A stretch of 34,459 nucleotides of DNA. Origin: an uncultured bacterium (lineage in GTDB: Bacteria > Verrucomicrobiota > Kiritimatiellia > CAIKKV01 > CAITUY01). This document shows positions 15,339-24,161 of the stretch, in pieces. Each line of letters opens with the position of its first letter. Position 1 is the first letter of the stretch. The stretch spans positions 1-34,459 of the forward strand of contig CAITUY010000173.1 in NCBI GenBank assembly GCA_903895695.1, given 5' to 3'. The notes beneath the pieces are model-generated. The model was not told the origin of the DNA, did no database searches, and saw only the letters and a list, made by a program, of their open reading frames with translations. Position numbers and translations under genes: made by a program.

Positions 15339-17620
15339 AGCCACTCCCCCTTGCCTGTGAAGTTGACGAGAATCATGTTCCAGAACCTAAGCTTGGGAAC
15401 CGTGAAGATCAGCACGTTGCCTTCCTGACGCGTCGGGAGTTGCAGCCGTTCAGGTTCCTGCTCAGCACTCATGCAAATCACGGACCCGGCCTTCACTCCC
15501 GCCGGCAAACGGACCCGGCACGAGGCCGCTTCCAAGGGGGGCGGGACCCAGCACGTGTCCGAGCGCCCCACTGTGAGAGGCGGGCGGTTGACCATGTTTA
15601 GGAGCAGTTCGCCGCGCTCGGGTCCTGTCGAACGGACGTAAACGTACCGGTCCCAGAGGAACAGGGCGTTCGTCGCGGAGCCCCAGTCGACGAATGCTGC
15701 CGCGTTCGTCGGCGCCGTATAATTCAGATCCCAGAGCTGCCCGGCGTTCCGCAGGCAGAACTTCTTGTAGTCGCCCCCGAGAATCCTCCCGCCCGTCGGG
15801 TCCCACCCGTGGTGCGCCCGGGCACACAGGGTCACGACCTGCTGGTAGACGGCGTCGTTTAGAAACTCGGCCTCGAACGGGCAGAACGTGAGGTGCCCGC
15901 CGTTCGAGTTGGCCCAACCGCGCCAGATCACCTGACGCCCGGCGTACTTGTCGTACGACCACCCATCCTTCATGGCGTGGACGTTGTGCTCCTCCATGAT
16001 CAGCCCGCCGCCGGCGCACATCAGGTCCCACATGCCGGGCGCGTAGCCGTCCGGCGAGCCGCTGTTATAGCCCCACTGGAAGCCGGGGCACGCGGCGTTG
16101 ACCATGTCCTTGACGATCTTGAATTGCCGCGGGGCCGAGGCATTGTCCATGGACGAGTCGTACCGCACGGCATCCCAGCCGAACGCCTTCTGGCTCGCGA
16201 TGATCTCGCGGGCATGGTGCCGGTACGCCTCATCGGAATTGGTATTCACGTTCAGCGTCGGCCAGCAGGAGAGCGACCGGCTGCGATCCCAGCGATCGAG
16301 TTGGGACATGTCGAAGTAGTCGGCCGTCAGCCACTCGGGATGCCGGCGCAGGAGTTCGTAGCCGGCCGTACCGCCGGCCGTGCATATCTTCGTGTAGACC
16401 GCGCAGCCGACGCCCCGGCTATGAAACCACGAGACGAGCTGCCGGGTGCTTTCCGGTCCATTTTCGCGGCGCATCTGCCCGCTCCAATAGTGGTTGGTGG
16501 GCGTCAGGTTGCCGAAATCGTCGGGTGCCCAGAAGACGAACTCGATCTGCGTGGCCTCGCGATAGGACTCGTCCCCCTCGCCCCGCCGGGGCGAGGACGA
16601 GATAAGGCCGACCCGGTAGTCCGTGTGATCCATCGTGTGGCACCCGAGCATGACGGCCCACAGATTGGTGTGGACGGCGAAGGGCGACGAGGAGGCCGCC
16701 ACCACGCCTTGCGTCGCATCGCGCACCGTGCACCGGATGTCGTGTCCCCAAAGCCGCTCGCCGACCGGCAGGGCGAAGGTGAACTGCGCCATTCCGCCGG
16801 CCCCAACGCTGACGTTCGTCGTCGCCACGACGCCCGCCGAATCGAGCTCGTCGAACCGCTCGGCCTGGACGGTCCACATGCGGGGAACGCCGGCGCAGTT
16901 GATCACCTGGCCCCGCAAATGCGCCGTCTCGGCCGGCGCGTAGCGGCTCTTGTCCAGCCACACCTCCGCAAGATCGGCCTCGCCCACTCGCTCCAGCCAC
17001 ACGCCGTCACAGGCGAGGTGGTACGGGAACTCCGAGAGCGACCGTTCCAGTTTGACCGCATCGGGGCGCATCGCAGACGAACTGGCTTCCTTCAGGTTCT
17101 CTTCCATGTTCGTCAGGGTCGGCATGGCCATGTCGTTGAGCTTGCGCTTCGACGCCGCGGGGTCGAGGGTCTGCTCCCAGTGCCAGTCCGCGGACACTGT
17201 CGCGCCCTTGGTCGCTCGCGTAATGCGCAGCGGGAACGTCAGGTCCTGGTAGCGCCGCGCCCGCTCGAAGTCCAGGATAGTCAACGCGCGCTTCGCGAGT
17301 TCGCCATCGGGCGCGTTGACGCGAAGGTCGAACGCCATCCGGGCGGTGGCCTGCACGCAGGTGTGGGAGATCATCAGGCGCATGTGGACGCGGTAAACGC
17401 CCGGCGCCAGTGGCGGCGCCGCGAGCGACATGAGCGAACCGGTCTTCTCCTCAAGGTTCCCGGCCACGCACACCCCCTGCAGGGCGTTGGTGTCGACGAA
17501 CATCGTGGGTGTCTTCACCTTTAGCGGAACATCGACCCTTTGTGCGGCGGCCGTAAGGGCGATCAACGCGAAGGCGCCCGCAAGGCAAAACCCCCGACCT
17601 GCTTCATTCCGTTGCTTCAT
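15335..17620 (-). CDS. Secreted TIM-barrel glycoside hydrolase-like protein
   Basis: 761 residues. The ATG at 17618-17620 follows the DUF4838 stop by 49 bp; the open frame continues upstream but only as an out-of-frame shadow of that gene. Signal peptide: FCLAGAFALIALTAAAQ. Residues 30-320 form beta-rich, Ig-like or carbohydrate-binding modules. The C-terminal half is a (beta/alpha)8 domain: FVFWAPDDFGNLTPTNHYW, SWFHSRGVGCAVYTK, and FGWDAVRYDSS, where W-D-x-V-R-x-D recalls the nucleophile strand of GH13/GH66-type alpha-glycosidases, then GGLIMEEHNVH. The family cannot be fixed by eye. An intragenic palindrome at 16568-16601 encodes SSPRRGEGDE and looks inserted. The stop overlaps the next start. 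Confidence 0.78.
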   Translation of the reverse strand: MKQRNEAGRGFCLAGAFALIALTAAAQRVDVPLKVKTPTMFVDTNALQGVCVAGNLEEKTGSLMSLAAPPLAPGVYRVHMRLMISHTCVQATARMAFDLRVNAPDGELAKRALTILDFERARRYQDLTFPLRITRATKGATVSADWHWEQTLDPAASKRKLNDMAMPTLTNMEENLKEASSSAMRPDAVKLERSLSEFPYHLACDGVWLERVGEADLAEVWLDKSRYAPAETAHLRGQVINCAGVPRMWTVQAERFDELDSAGVVATTNVSVGAGGMAQFTFALPVGERLWGHDIRCTVRDATQGVVAASSSPFAVHTNLWAVMLGCHTMDHTDYRVGLISSSPRRGEGDESYREATQIEFVFWAPDDFGNLTPTNHYWSGQMRRENGPESTRQLVSWFHSRGVGCAVYTKICTAGGTAGYELLRRHPEWLTADYFDMSQLDRWDRSRSLSCWPTLNVNTNSDEAYRHHAREIIASQKAFGWDAVRYDSSMDNASAPRQFKIVKDMVNAACPGFQWGYNSGSPDGYAPGMWDLMCAGGGLIMEEHNVHAMKDGWSYDKYAGRQVIWRGWANSNGGHLTFCPFEAEFLNDAVYQQVVTLCARAHHGWDPTGGRILGGDYKKFCLRNAGQLWDLNYTAPTNAAAFVDWGSATNALFLWDRYVYVRSTGPERGELLLNMVNRPPLTVGRSDTCWVPPPLEAASCRVRLPAGVKAGSVICMSAEQEPERLQLPTRQEGNVLIFTVPKLRFWNMILVNFTGKGEWL
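16568..16601. repeat. Palindrome inserted in the TIM-barrel hydrolase gene
   Basis: Perfect 9-bp arms cctcgcccc (16576-16584) and ggggcgagg (16588-16596) enclose a 3-bp loop, and outer sequences ctcgtc and acgag extend the symmetry. It lies in frame within the coding region and encodes SSPRRGEGDE, a low-complexity insert between modules. It resembles REP-type palindromes that insert in frame. Confidence 0.55.
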
Positions 17621-17669
17621 GCTTGGCACCCGTCTTCTCTTTGCGTAAAGTTTTCCAACCGACAACCGT

Positions 17670-19505
17670 CTACTTCGCCGAAGCCGGCGCGGCGGCTTCC
17701 CAGCCCATTTCCTTGAGTTCCTCGTCCATCCCGCCCCGCTCGCGCAAACCGGTGATGTCGGCGCGGTGAAGGGTCTCGACGAAGTCCGCCAGCAACTTCG
17801 TGTAGGCAGCCCCTGACACCTGCCGCGACGCCAGCATCGCGTACCACACCGGCAGCCGCACCACCCGTACGCGCAATCGCACCGTCTCGTTATCAGCCGT
17901 GGCCTCCGCTTGCGCCAACACCTGGTCCGCTTCCGCCAGGAACGCGGGAGTGAGATAACGGGCGGTGGAATAGTGGTAGGTCTCGGAGAAGGTCCCGACC
18001 ACCCCCGCCGCGAGACGCCGCCCCGGCGTCGGCGGCGCGTCATAAATGTGGGCGTGGCAGCCCGCGGGCTCCACTTGCGCCTGCAACCGGTCAAGGTAGG
18101 TTTGGATCCCCGGCGCCGCCGCGCCATAGTAGCCCTTGAGAAACTCCCGGGTGTGACGCGCGACGTCGGCCTCGGGATCCCACAGCAGCTTGGCCAGGAG
18201 GTAGCTGCGCAACCCCTCCAGTTCGCCCAGCTTGCTCGTGTAATTTCCCTGCTCGAACACCCCCTTGACCCCGTGATCGCGGAAGAAACGCAGATTGGGC
18301 TGCAATACGCCCAGGTCCGGAAACGGCTGCTGGTAATGCCGGAAATTCGTCGTGTAATCCCAGACATAGAGCTTGGTCGCGATGTGCTGCCAGATGGCGG
18401 CATCGGCAACGAACCGGCGGTTCTCCTCACTGGTACAGCGGTCGAAGGGATGCGCGAAGCAACACTCGATCGAGCAGAGCCGCACCACCACGTTGCGGCG
18501 CGGACGAATCGTCTTCGGGGGCGTGCGCGTGTACTGGTAGGCGAACGTGTCGATCCAGAGCTGCGGGTAGTCGCGCTCGATGTCCTCCGCAATGGCGTTC
18601 ACGAACTGAATGAAACTGGCCGCGGGACTGCCCTCCGCGTCGTCCAGCGCCCGGCAGGTCGGGCAGCGGCAATACTCGCCGTTATCGTTCTGCGTCACGC
18701 TAATGATGGCCGCCTCCGGGTGTTCGTGAATCCAACGGCGCACCGTCGCGATGGCCAGGGCCACAACCGCCGGGTTGGACAGACAGCGCTGCGTGTACCC
18801 GGTCTGGCGCTGCCCCCGGATCAGCGGGAAGTACTCGGGATGGTTCGTGAACAGCGTGCGCGGAATGAGTTCGTCCAGCGAGTGGCACGAGGGATAGCAG
18901 ATGAACGCCGCCCCGCCCTGCTCGGCGGTGAGACCGGCATTCAGCCGCTGGCGGGCGGCAAAGATCGGATTCTGCGTCACGGCGCGCCAGTACACTTCGC
19001 GGTACTCAAAGGCCGGCGTCTGCACCTGATCCAGCTCGGGAACGGTCAGGGACTGAACCTTGGGAACAAGCTCCGCGTCCGGCGTCCACCACCGCACTCC
19101 CAGCACGTCATCCAGAAGGGTATAGACGCCATACAACGTGCCGCGCGGCCGCCCCCCGGCTACCACCAAGGCGGACGATGCCGTCTTGAGCCAGAAGCCG
19201 TCCGCGCCGAGCCTGACGGAATCCGGCTTTAGGCCCAGATCCGCGATGCGCCGATTGCTCGCGCCCAGCACGATCTCGCGGTCGCCGCGCGGCTCGCCGT
19301 CGCTGACGATCGGCAGCTTTGCTCCGCTCATCGCTTCCAGATAGTGCTGCAATTCGGCGGCGGCGTACCGTTCGGCGGGCACGGCGTCCGCCGGGATGAC
19401 GATCCGGTACGGGCTCTGTGCCTTGTCCGCCAAGGTCAGCGCGTCCGCGGCCAGACCCGCCACCGCGCAACCCGCAAGACATGTCGTCAGGATAATCGCT
19501 CTCAA
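17670..19505 (-). CDS. DUF4838-domain secreted protein (GH20/alpha-glucuronidase-like N-domain)
   Basis: 611 residues. The first codon is TTG at 19503-19505, 9 bp after the upstream stop, with TAAGGT as ribosome binding site; no ATG is near. The signal peptide MRAIILTTCLAGCAVAGLA contains L-A-G-C, so it may be lipidated, although that cysteine is unusually early. Residues 25-130 are the domain shared with GH20 and GH67 N-termini (ERYAAAELQHYLEAMSGAKL, EIVLGASNR). The DUF4838 region follows with SVTQNDNGEYCRCPTC and YNFR-like TTNFRHYQQPFPDL. The domain is common in PVC and Bacteroidota glycan loci and is thought to act on polysaccharides; the activity is not established to my knowledge. Confidence 0.87.
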   Translation of the reverse strand: MRAIILTTCLAGCAVAGLAADALTLADKAQSPYRIVIPADAVPAERYAAAELQHYLEAMSGAKLPIVSDGEPRGDREIVLGASNRRIADLGLKPDSVRLGADGFWLKTASSALVVAGGRPRGTLYGVYTLLDDVLGVRWWTPDAELVPKVQSLTVPELDQVQTPAFEYREVYWRAVTQNPIFAARQRLNAGLTAEQGGAAFICYPSCHSLDELIPRTLFTNHPEYFPLIRGQRQTGYTQRCLSNPAVVALAIATVRRWIHEHPEAAIISVTQNDNGEYCRCPTCRALDDAEGSPAASFIQFVNAIAEDIERDYPQLWIDTFAYQYTRTPPKTIRPRRNVVVRLCSIECCFAHPFDRCTSEENRRFVADAAIWQHIATKLYVWDYTTNFRHYQQPFPDLGVLQPNLRFFRDHGVKGVFEQGNYTSKLGELEGLRSYLLAKLLWDPEADVARHTREFLKGYYGAAAPGIQTYLDRLQAQVEPAGCHAHIYDAPPTPGRRLAAGVVGTFSETYHYSTARYLTPAFLAEADQVLAQAEATADNETVRLRVRVVRLPVWYAMLASRQVSGAAYTKLLADFVETLHRADITGLRERGGMDEELKEMGWEAAAPASAK

Positions 19506-19514
19506 TACCGGACC

Positions 19515-20630
19515 TTACCGGGCCTTGCCGCGGGCCGGCGGATAGATGGACGGGTTCTGGCGCTGACAGTCCTCAATCACGGCCATCTGGCGGCGAACCT
19601 GTTGCGGCGTGATCTCCAGCGGGGCGCCCTCGCGAAGCGTCCGGAACAGCATGCCGTACAGGGTAGCGCTCATGGAGGTCGGCGGGGCCGCCGGCGTGTA
19701 ACCGGAGGCGGCCGCGGCCGCCGGCTGAACCGCCGGCCATTTGCCGGTCTGCCAGGGCAGGCTCTCGCCGCAGTACGCCGGCGTGCCGTCCGGTTGGGCC
19801 AGAGGCTCGCGGACCAGACGCTGAGTCGGGGCCGCGGCCGGATCGAACCAGGTCCACTCGGCGCTATCGCCCGTGGCCTGCAGGCCGCCGCGGGACCCGT
19901 AGACCCGGTACATGGCGGTCGGATGGGTGCAGCACGACGAGATCTCGAGGTCGATCGTCGGATGGCCCTTGCCGCTCAGGAGCAGCTTCACGTGGTTCTC
20001 CGCGTCACCCCAGGAGCCTTCCTCCGTGCGGTCCATGCGGCACCAGACCTCGGGAGTGCCTTCCCCGAAGAGCACAAGGGCCTGGTCCAGCGGATGCGGT
20101 CCGGTGTTCAGGAGGTTGCCGCCGTCGTACTCGCGCAGCGTCTGCCAGTCCCAGCGCCGGGAAAAGCCGTTGAACTGGATCGAGATCTGGACGATGCGGC
20201 CGAGGACGCCGGAGGCGATGACGCGTTGAATTTCGACGAAGTAGGGGGCATACCGCGACTGCTGGAAGACCGCCAGAACCTTGCCGGCGCGCTTGGAAGC
20301 GGCGATCATACGGTCCACATTCTTTGCGGTCGATGCCAGCGGCTTCTCGCACAGCACATGATGGCCGGTCTTCAACGCCGCGAGCGTGAGCGGCACGTGC
20401 TGGAAACTGAACGAGCTGTTGACGATCAGGTCGATATCCTTCCGGGCGAACAGCGCGGCGGCGTCCGCATGCGCTTCGCACCCGTATTCCCGCATGGCCC
20501 GCGCGCGCCGGTCAGCCAGCGCGTCGGCCACCGCCACGATGCGGTAACGCGGATCGGTCGACAAGTGTGCCCCATGAATGTCACGCCCACTGCGTCCCTG
20601 CCCAATAATCCCCACACGAATCGGTTCCAC
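19515..20630 (-). CDS. Gfo/Idh/MocA-family NAD(P)-dependent oxidoreductase
   Basis: 371 residues from the GTG at 20628-20630, preceded by AAGGAGAAAT; the longer frame upstream lies in the intergenic gap and the end of the creatininase gene. The dinucleotide-binding motif RVGIIGQGRSGRDIHG starts the protein, and HHVLCEKPLAST contains the conserved E-K-P lysine. LLNTGPHPLDQALVLFG matches the substrate-side block with a histidine two residues after the glycine. The C-terminus has a Pro/Ala-rich insert. The family oxidises or epimerises sugars and cyclitols in the cytoplasm. Placed between the creatininase and DUF4838 genes, it probably acts on the sugar released by GH116. Confidence 0.9.
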   Translation of the reverse strand: MEPIRVGIIGQGRSGRDIHGAHLSTDPRYRIVAVADALADRRARAMREYGCEAHADAAALFARKDIDLIVNSSFSFQHVPLTLAALKTGHHVLCEKPLASTAKNVDRMIAASKRAGKVLAVFQQSRYAPYFVEIQRVIASGVLGRIVQISIQFNGFSRRWDWQTLREYDGGNLLNTGPHPLDQALVLFGEGTPEVWCRMDRTEEGSWGDAENHVKLLLSGKGHPTIDLEISSCCTHPTAMYRVYGSRGGLQATGDSAEWTWFDPAAAPTQRLVREPLAQPDGTPAYCGESLPWQTGKWPAVQPAAAAASGYTPAAPPTSMSATLYGMLFRTLREGAPLEITPQQVRRQMAVIEDCQRQNPSIYPPARGKAR

Positions 20631-20679
20631 GGAATTTCTCCTTATTCTGATTTCTCGAAAAGCGTCTGTCTGTGACTGG

Positions 20680-21471
20680 TCATGCCCGCTGTGCCTTCCT
20701 GAAGAATTCGTTCTCCAGATGAGGAACAACCTGATCGGCTTTCACGGCGGCAATATACTCCGCCAGGGACTCCACGAGGAGGTCGCGCAGGACGCGGCCC
20801 TTCTCCTTGGTGGCGCTACGCGCATCGCCGGCGTAGTGATCCGGGTAGTCACTGTACCAGCGCACACCGGTGAACGTCGGTTCAAGGGCGTCCATCCGCT
20901 TCAGTGCCGTCGCCGCGTCCTTCGGCAGCCGGTCCATCTTCACAAGGGCGGGGTGGTTGGCCAGGGAAATGCTCGTTTCACACTCACAGGCGTGGCCATG
21001 TTCCTGCGTCTCGCACGTCTGCAGCCAGGTCTTCTTCCGATCGCCGGTGAGGAGGTTGAGTGGCGGGAGATAGAGGCTGTAGGGCTTCTTTTCCCAGAGC
21101 TGGCACTGGGCCAGGAACGGCAGAAAATGGCAATTCCCGCCGTGGGCGTTGTAGACAATGATCTTCTTGAACCCGTTCCGGCCGATGGCGTCGAACACTT
21201 CCTGGAACAGTTCCAGCAGCAACGTCGGCTTTAGCGTGATTGTGCCCGGGAAACAGGCGGCCTCATAGATCTGCCCGAAGTAGAACGGCGGCCACACCAC
21301 GGCGGGCTCCCTCTCTGCGGCCAGGCAGGCAATCTTGTGCCCGTTGAGGAAATCCGTCCCGAGCGGCAGGTGCTCGGAGTGCTTTTCCATCACTCCGGCC
21401 GCGAGGATACAGACGCCCGTTCGCCCGACAGCCTCGTTGAATTCCCCGGATGTCAGATTCTCCCATTGCAT
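20680..21471 (-). CDS. Creatininase-family metal-dependent amidohydrolase
   Basis: 263 residues, usual for the family. The metal-binding signature GVMEKHSEHLPLGTD gives E29, H31, H34 and D40; the second is IVYNAHGGN with H110, and HACECETSISL supplies E163. The HGGN form is that of broad creatininase-like proteins (FAPy deformylase, MftE-type peptidase), not of true creatininase with NGHYEN, so an amide or formamide bond in another substrate is likely. The ATG at 21469-21471 lies inside the end of the GH116 gene (19-bp overlap) with AGGAGAG upstream, implying coupling. Its presence in a glycosidase operon suggests that the glycan carries an amide. Confidence 0.9.
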   Translation of the reverse strand: MQWENLTSGEFNEAVGRTGVCILAAGVMEKHSEHLPLGTDFLNGHKIACLAAEREPAVVWPPFYFGQIYEAACFPGTITLKPTLLLELFQEVFDAIGRNGFKKIIVYNAHGGNCHFLPFLAQCQLWEKKPYSLYLPPLNLLTGDRKKTWLQTCETQEHGHACECETSISLANHPALVKMDRLPKDAATALKRMDALEPTFTGVRWYSDYPDHYAGDARSATKEKGRVLRDLLVESLAEYIAAVKADQVVPHLENEFFRKAQRA

Positions 21472-24062
21472 GTGATCTCTCCTGTCCTATCCCGAACGCG
21501 GTTATCATCGCACACGCGGCCATGGACAACCAAACGCGATTTCGGCCGGCAGACGAACGCCGCGGGGCCAACGCCGCGGATGAGCACGCGCTCGAGGCGC
21601 AGGCGTCCGCCGAGCACGTCGCACTCGACCCGGCGCCCGGCGCCGCGCCGCGCGAGGCGCAGCGTGCCCCAGGCCTGGCCCGTGGACCAGAACCACGTGC
21701 CGGGTCGGTCGTCGAGGGTCAGCGTGCCGGCCGGGGCGGAATAGTGGAAGCCGGGCCACGCCGGCACCGCGCCCCAGGACGCCATGGCCCGCGCATAGTG
21801 ATGCCCGCACTCGGCTTCATCGAAAGGATTGCGGCGGCAGCCGTCGAACCGGGCGCGAATGGCGCGGATCACGCGTAGCGCCTGCGGCCTCAGGCCTTCC
21901 TGGATCATCTGCACGGCGGCCGTGTACTCGAACCCGGTCATGCATTCGCTGAAATGCAGGATGGGACTTGGCGGCCGGCCGCGCGGATGCGAGGCCATCA
22001 CCAGCCCCGCCTCGTCCCCCAAGGCGTAGACGCGCGTATGGCAGAGGTGGTCCGCCAGGCTGGGCTTGAAGTTGTGACGCATCACGGCGCGCAGTGCGGA
22101 ACGGATGTGCCCGCGCTCAGCGAGGTACCCGAGGCCGCAAAGGTGGGCCAGGGCCTGGCCTGCCGTTTGATCCACCAGGCACCCGTCGCCGAGTTGCGCA
22201 AACGGCTGGGCCGGAGGCGGGCCGTCCTCGTTCATGCGCAACCCCGCGGCCACGACCTGGCCCGGCACCGGCGGCCGGATCTCATGGCGATAGTAGTCGC
22301 CATTGAAAAGGTGCGCGTCGAGCCAGGCGCTCCCGCGCTGCCAGAGTGCGTGGCAGCGCTGGGCGAATGCGGCATCGCCCACGTGCAGCGCCATGGCCTC
22401 GGCCGCGCGCAACGCGGCCAGGTACCAGAAACCCATGAGCGGGTTCGGACCATACCACTCGACGTCGAGCGTGTTGTGCTGGCAGCCTTCCATCACGCCA
22501 TCCTGGTCCGCATCCCAGCCGCCCGGTGCCCAGGCGAAGGCGAGCGCGCGCCGGGCTTGGGGCCAGAGCCGCCGGAGCCAGCGGTCATCGCCCGACAACT
22601 GCCAGTCGCGATACAGCTTCACAAGGCAGCCCATCTGTCCATCAGCCGCCGCGGTCCCAGGCTCGGCGGCGCGGGCTACCGGCAGCTTGACGCGGAAGGC
22701 CATGTGGCCGTCGCGGCCGGTAGCGAGCAGAAATTCCGTTTCCCGCATGCTGCGCGCCAGGTTGCCGAACAGGAAGGGCGCGGCCTGCTCGTAATTCCAG
22801 ACGTGCGTGCAGTTGCCGTAGCAGCTTCCCGCCCGGTCGAACACACCCTCCCACCCCCACCACCGGCCGTCCGGCGTGCGGAAGCAGGTCTGGCTCCGCA
22901 AGGTGCTCAGGTTGAACAGGGCGGCTTCCTTGATCGGCGGCGGCAGGTCGCTGCTGCAAAAAGCGTTCACGAACGCGACCGTATCGCGCTCCAGCACCGG
23001 GAGCCGCGCGGCCGTGTGGCGCACCGCCTGCCAGGCATTCTGGAAACGCCGCGTGTAGTGATTGCCGACGCGGTCGGCCGCGGCCGGCGTCTCGGCCCAC
23101 GGGTCGCCGACGGGCGTCCATGACGCACGGTTGGGAAAATGCCAGGCGATCAGAAATGTCAGGCTGCGCGTTGAACGGGCCGGCACATTCAGGCGCGCGG
23201 CCAGGGAAGCCAGAGGCATATCCGTGCGTTTCACCGACTCCGGCTCGCGCAGCGCGCCCTGCCTCAGCCAGCTCTCCCAGAACTCCAGCAGACTGCCGCC
23301 CCAGGAGTGTGACGACCAGCCGGTGCGGTGACTCACCCACGGGGCCTTGACCAGGGCGAGCGCCAAGGTACCCCACGCCGCGGCGCCCGTCGGGACACCT
23401 TTGGAATCCATGAAGATCCCGGCCAGGTCGCCTTCGCGGCGGAACCGGTTCCGATTCCCGGCCGCGCCACGCGGGATCGCCTCCCCGGCATCTGAAAACC
23501 GAGTCAGGGAGCCATCCATGCCGATAAAATTGGGCAGTGTGCCGCACACCGCCGCCGCCACGCTGCGGCGGCCCGGGTTGTGCAGCACGTACCGCAACAC
23601 GGCCACGGGCAGCGAACTCGCAGCTTCGTCCGCCGGAATAAAGGGGTTGAACGCCTCCAGTCGGACGCTCAGCGGCACAGCGGGATCTTCCAGCATGACC
23701 TGCCCGAGCGGATACGCGGCGGCGAAACGGGCGGACCGGAACCGAGGCAGGCCCGGGGCTGCCGCGCGGCAGCCGCTGGCGCCTTCAATAAGCTCCGGGG
23801 GAACAGGCCCCTCCAAGATGCGGGCCACGGCCGGGCCGCCACGCGGTCGAGCCCAAAGGGAAAAAAACGGCGCGTAGATCCGATCGCCCGAGTACGGCAC
23901 AAAGCCCTTGGCCGGCCGGTTCATGATCTCCCAGTCGCGTAGATCGCCGCGGCCGCCGAGGGAAACCGTGCCCGTGCCCAGGCCTCCCAGCGGCATGGCA
24001 ATGCGCCCAAGGTGCCGCGAGTCGTACGTGCGCAGCACGGGCCACGAAGCCTGTTCACTCAT
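21453..24062 (-). CDS. GH116-family glycosidase (GBA2/bile-acid beta-glucosidase type)
   Basis: 869 residues from the ATG at 24060-24062; the open frame extends much further upstream but only through the divergent gene. The N-domain begins with RIAMPLGGLGTGTVSLGGRG and WEIMNRPAKG, the GH116 signature. The (alpha/alpha)6 domain has WGWEGVFDRAGSCYGNCTHV, the acidic block GVMEGCQHNTLDVEWYGPNP (about 523-541) and LGDGCLVDQTAGQALAHLCG with D631, equivalent to the acid/base Asp of D-Q-x-x-G-Q. GH116 enzymes hydrolyse beta-glucosides, beta-xylosides or N-acetylglucosaminides with retention. No signal peptide, so cytoplasmic. First gene of a six-gene minus-strand operon. Confidence 0.9.
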   Translation of the reverse strand: MSEQASWPVLRTYDSRHLGRIAMPLGGLGTGTVSLGGRGDLRDWEIMNRPAKGFVPYSGDRIYAPFFSLWARPRGGPAVARILEGPVPPELIEGASGCRAAAPGLPRFRSARFAAAYPLGQVMLEDPAVPLSVRLEAFNPFIPADEAASSLPVAVLRYVLHNPGRRSVAAAVCGTLPNFIGMDGSLTRFSDAGEAIPRGAAGNRNRFRREGDLAGIFMDSKGVPTGAAAWGTLALALVKAPWVSHRTGWSSHSWGGSLLEFWESWLRQGALREPESVKRTDMPLASLAARLNVPARSTRSLTFLIAWHFPNRASWTPVGDPWAETPAAADRVGNHYTRRFQNAWQAVRHTAARLPVLERDTVAFVNAFCSSDLPPPIKEAALFNLSTLRSQTCFRTPDGRWWGWEGVFDRAGSCYGNCTHVWNYEQAAPFLFGNLARSMRETEFLLATGRDGHMAFRVKLPVARAAEPGTAAADGQMGCLVKLYRDWQLSGDDRWLRRLWPQARRALAFAWAPGGWDADQDGVMEGCQHNTLDVEWYGPNPLMGFWYLAALRAAEAMALHVGDAAFAQRCHALWQRGSAWLDAHLFNGDYYRHEIRPPVPGQVVAAGLRMNEDGPPPAQPFAQLGDGCLVDQTAGQALAHLCGLGYLAERGHIRSALRAVMRHNFKPSLADHLCHTRVYALGDEAGLVMASHPRGRPPSPILHFSECMTGFEYTAAVQMIQEGLRPQALRVIRAIRARFDGCRRNPFDEAECGHHYARAMASWGAVPAWPGFHYSAPAGTLTLDDRPGTWFWSTGQAWGTLRLARRGAGRRVECDVLGGRLRLERVLIRGVGPAAFVCRPKSRLVVHGRVCDDNRVRDRTGEITCNGRI

Positions 24063-24161
24063 GCCGATGATATATGGGATTGAGATGGGTGATACAAGAA
24101 TGGTTTCGGGTTGACCCGGACTTGTCAAGCTGCAGGTCATCTGCGAGCATTCGGCGCAATC
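24063..24161. promoter_or_regulatory. Divergent promoter region between GH116 and GH2-GNAT genes, with inverted repeat
   Basis: The short gap must hold promoters for both directions. It contains the inverted repeat ttgac-N8-gtcaa (24111-24128) and a smaller cttg-t-caag within it, candidates for a repressor or activator site controlling both units. TTGACA on the minus strand (24123-24128) resembles a -35, but no good -10 lies 16-18 bp downstream. Confidence 0.35.

Noticed and set aside
17621..18592. Upstream extension of the TIM-barrel hydrolase frame
   Set aside because: It is an out-of-frame reading of the DUF4838 gene, rich in Arg and Ser; the signal peptide begins at 17620.
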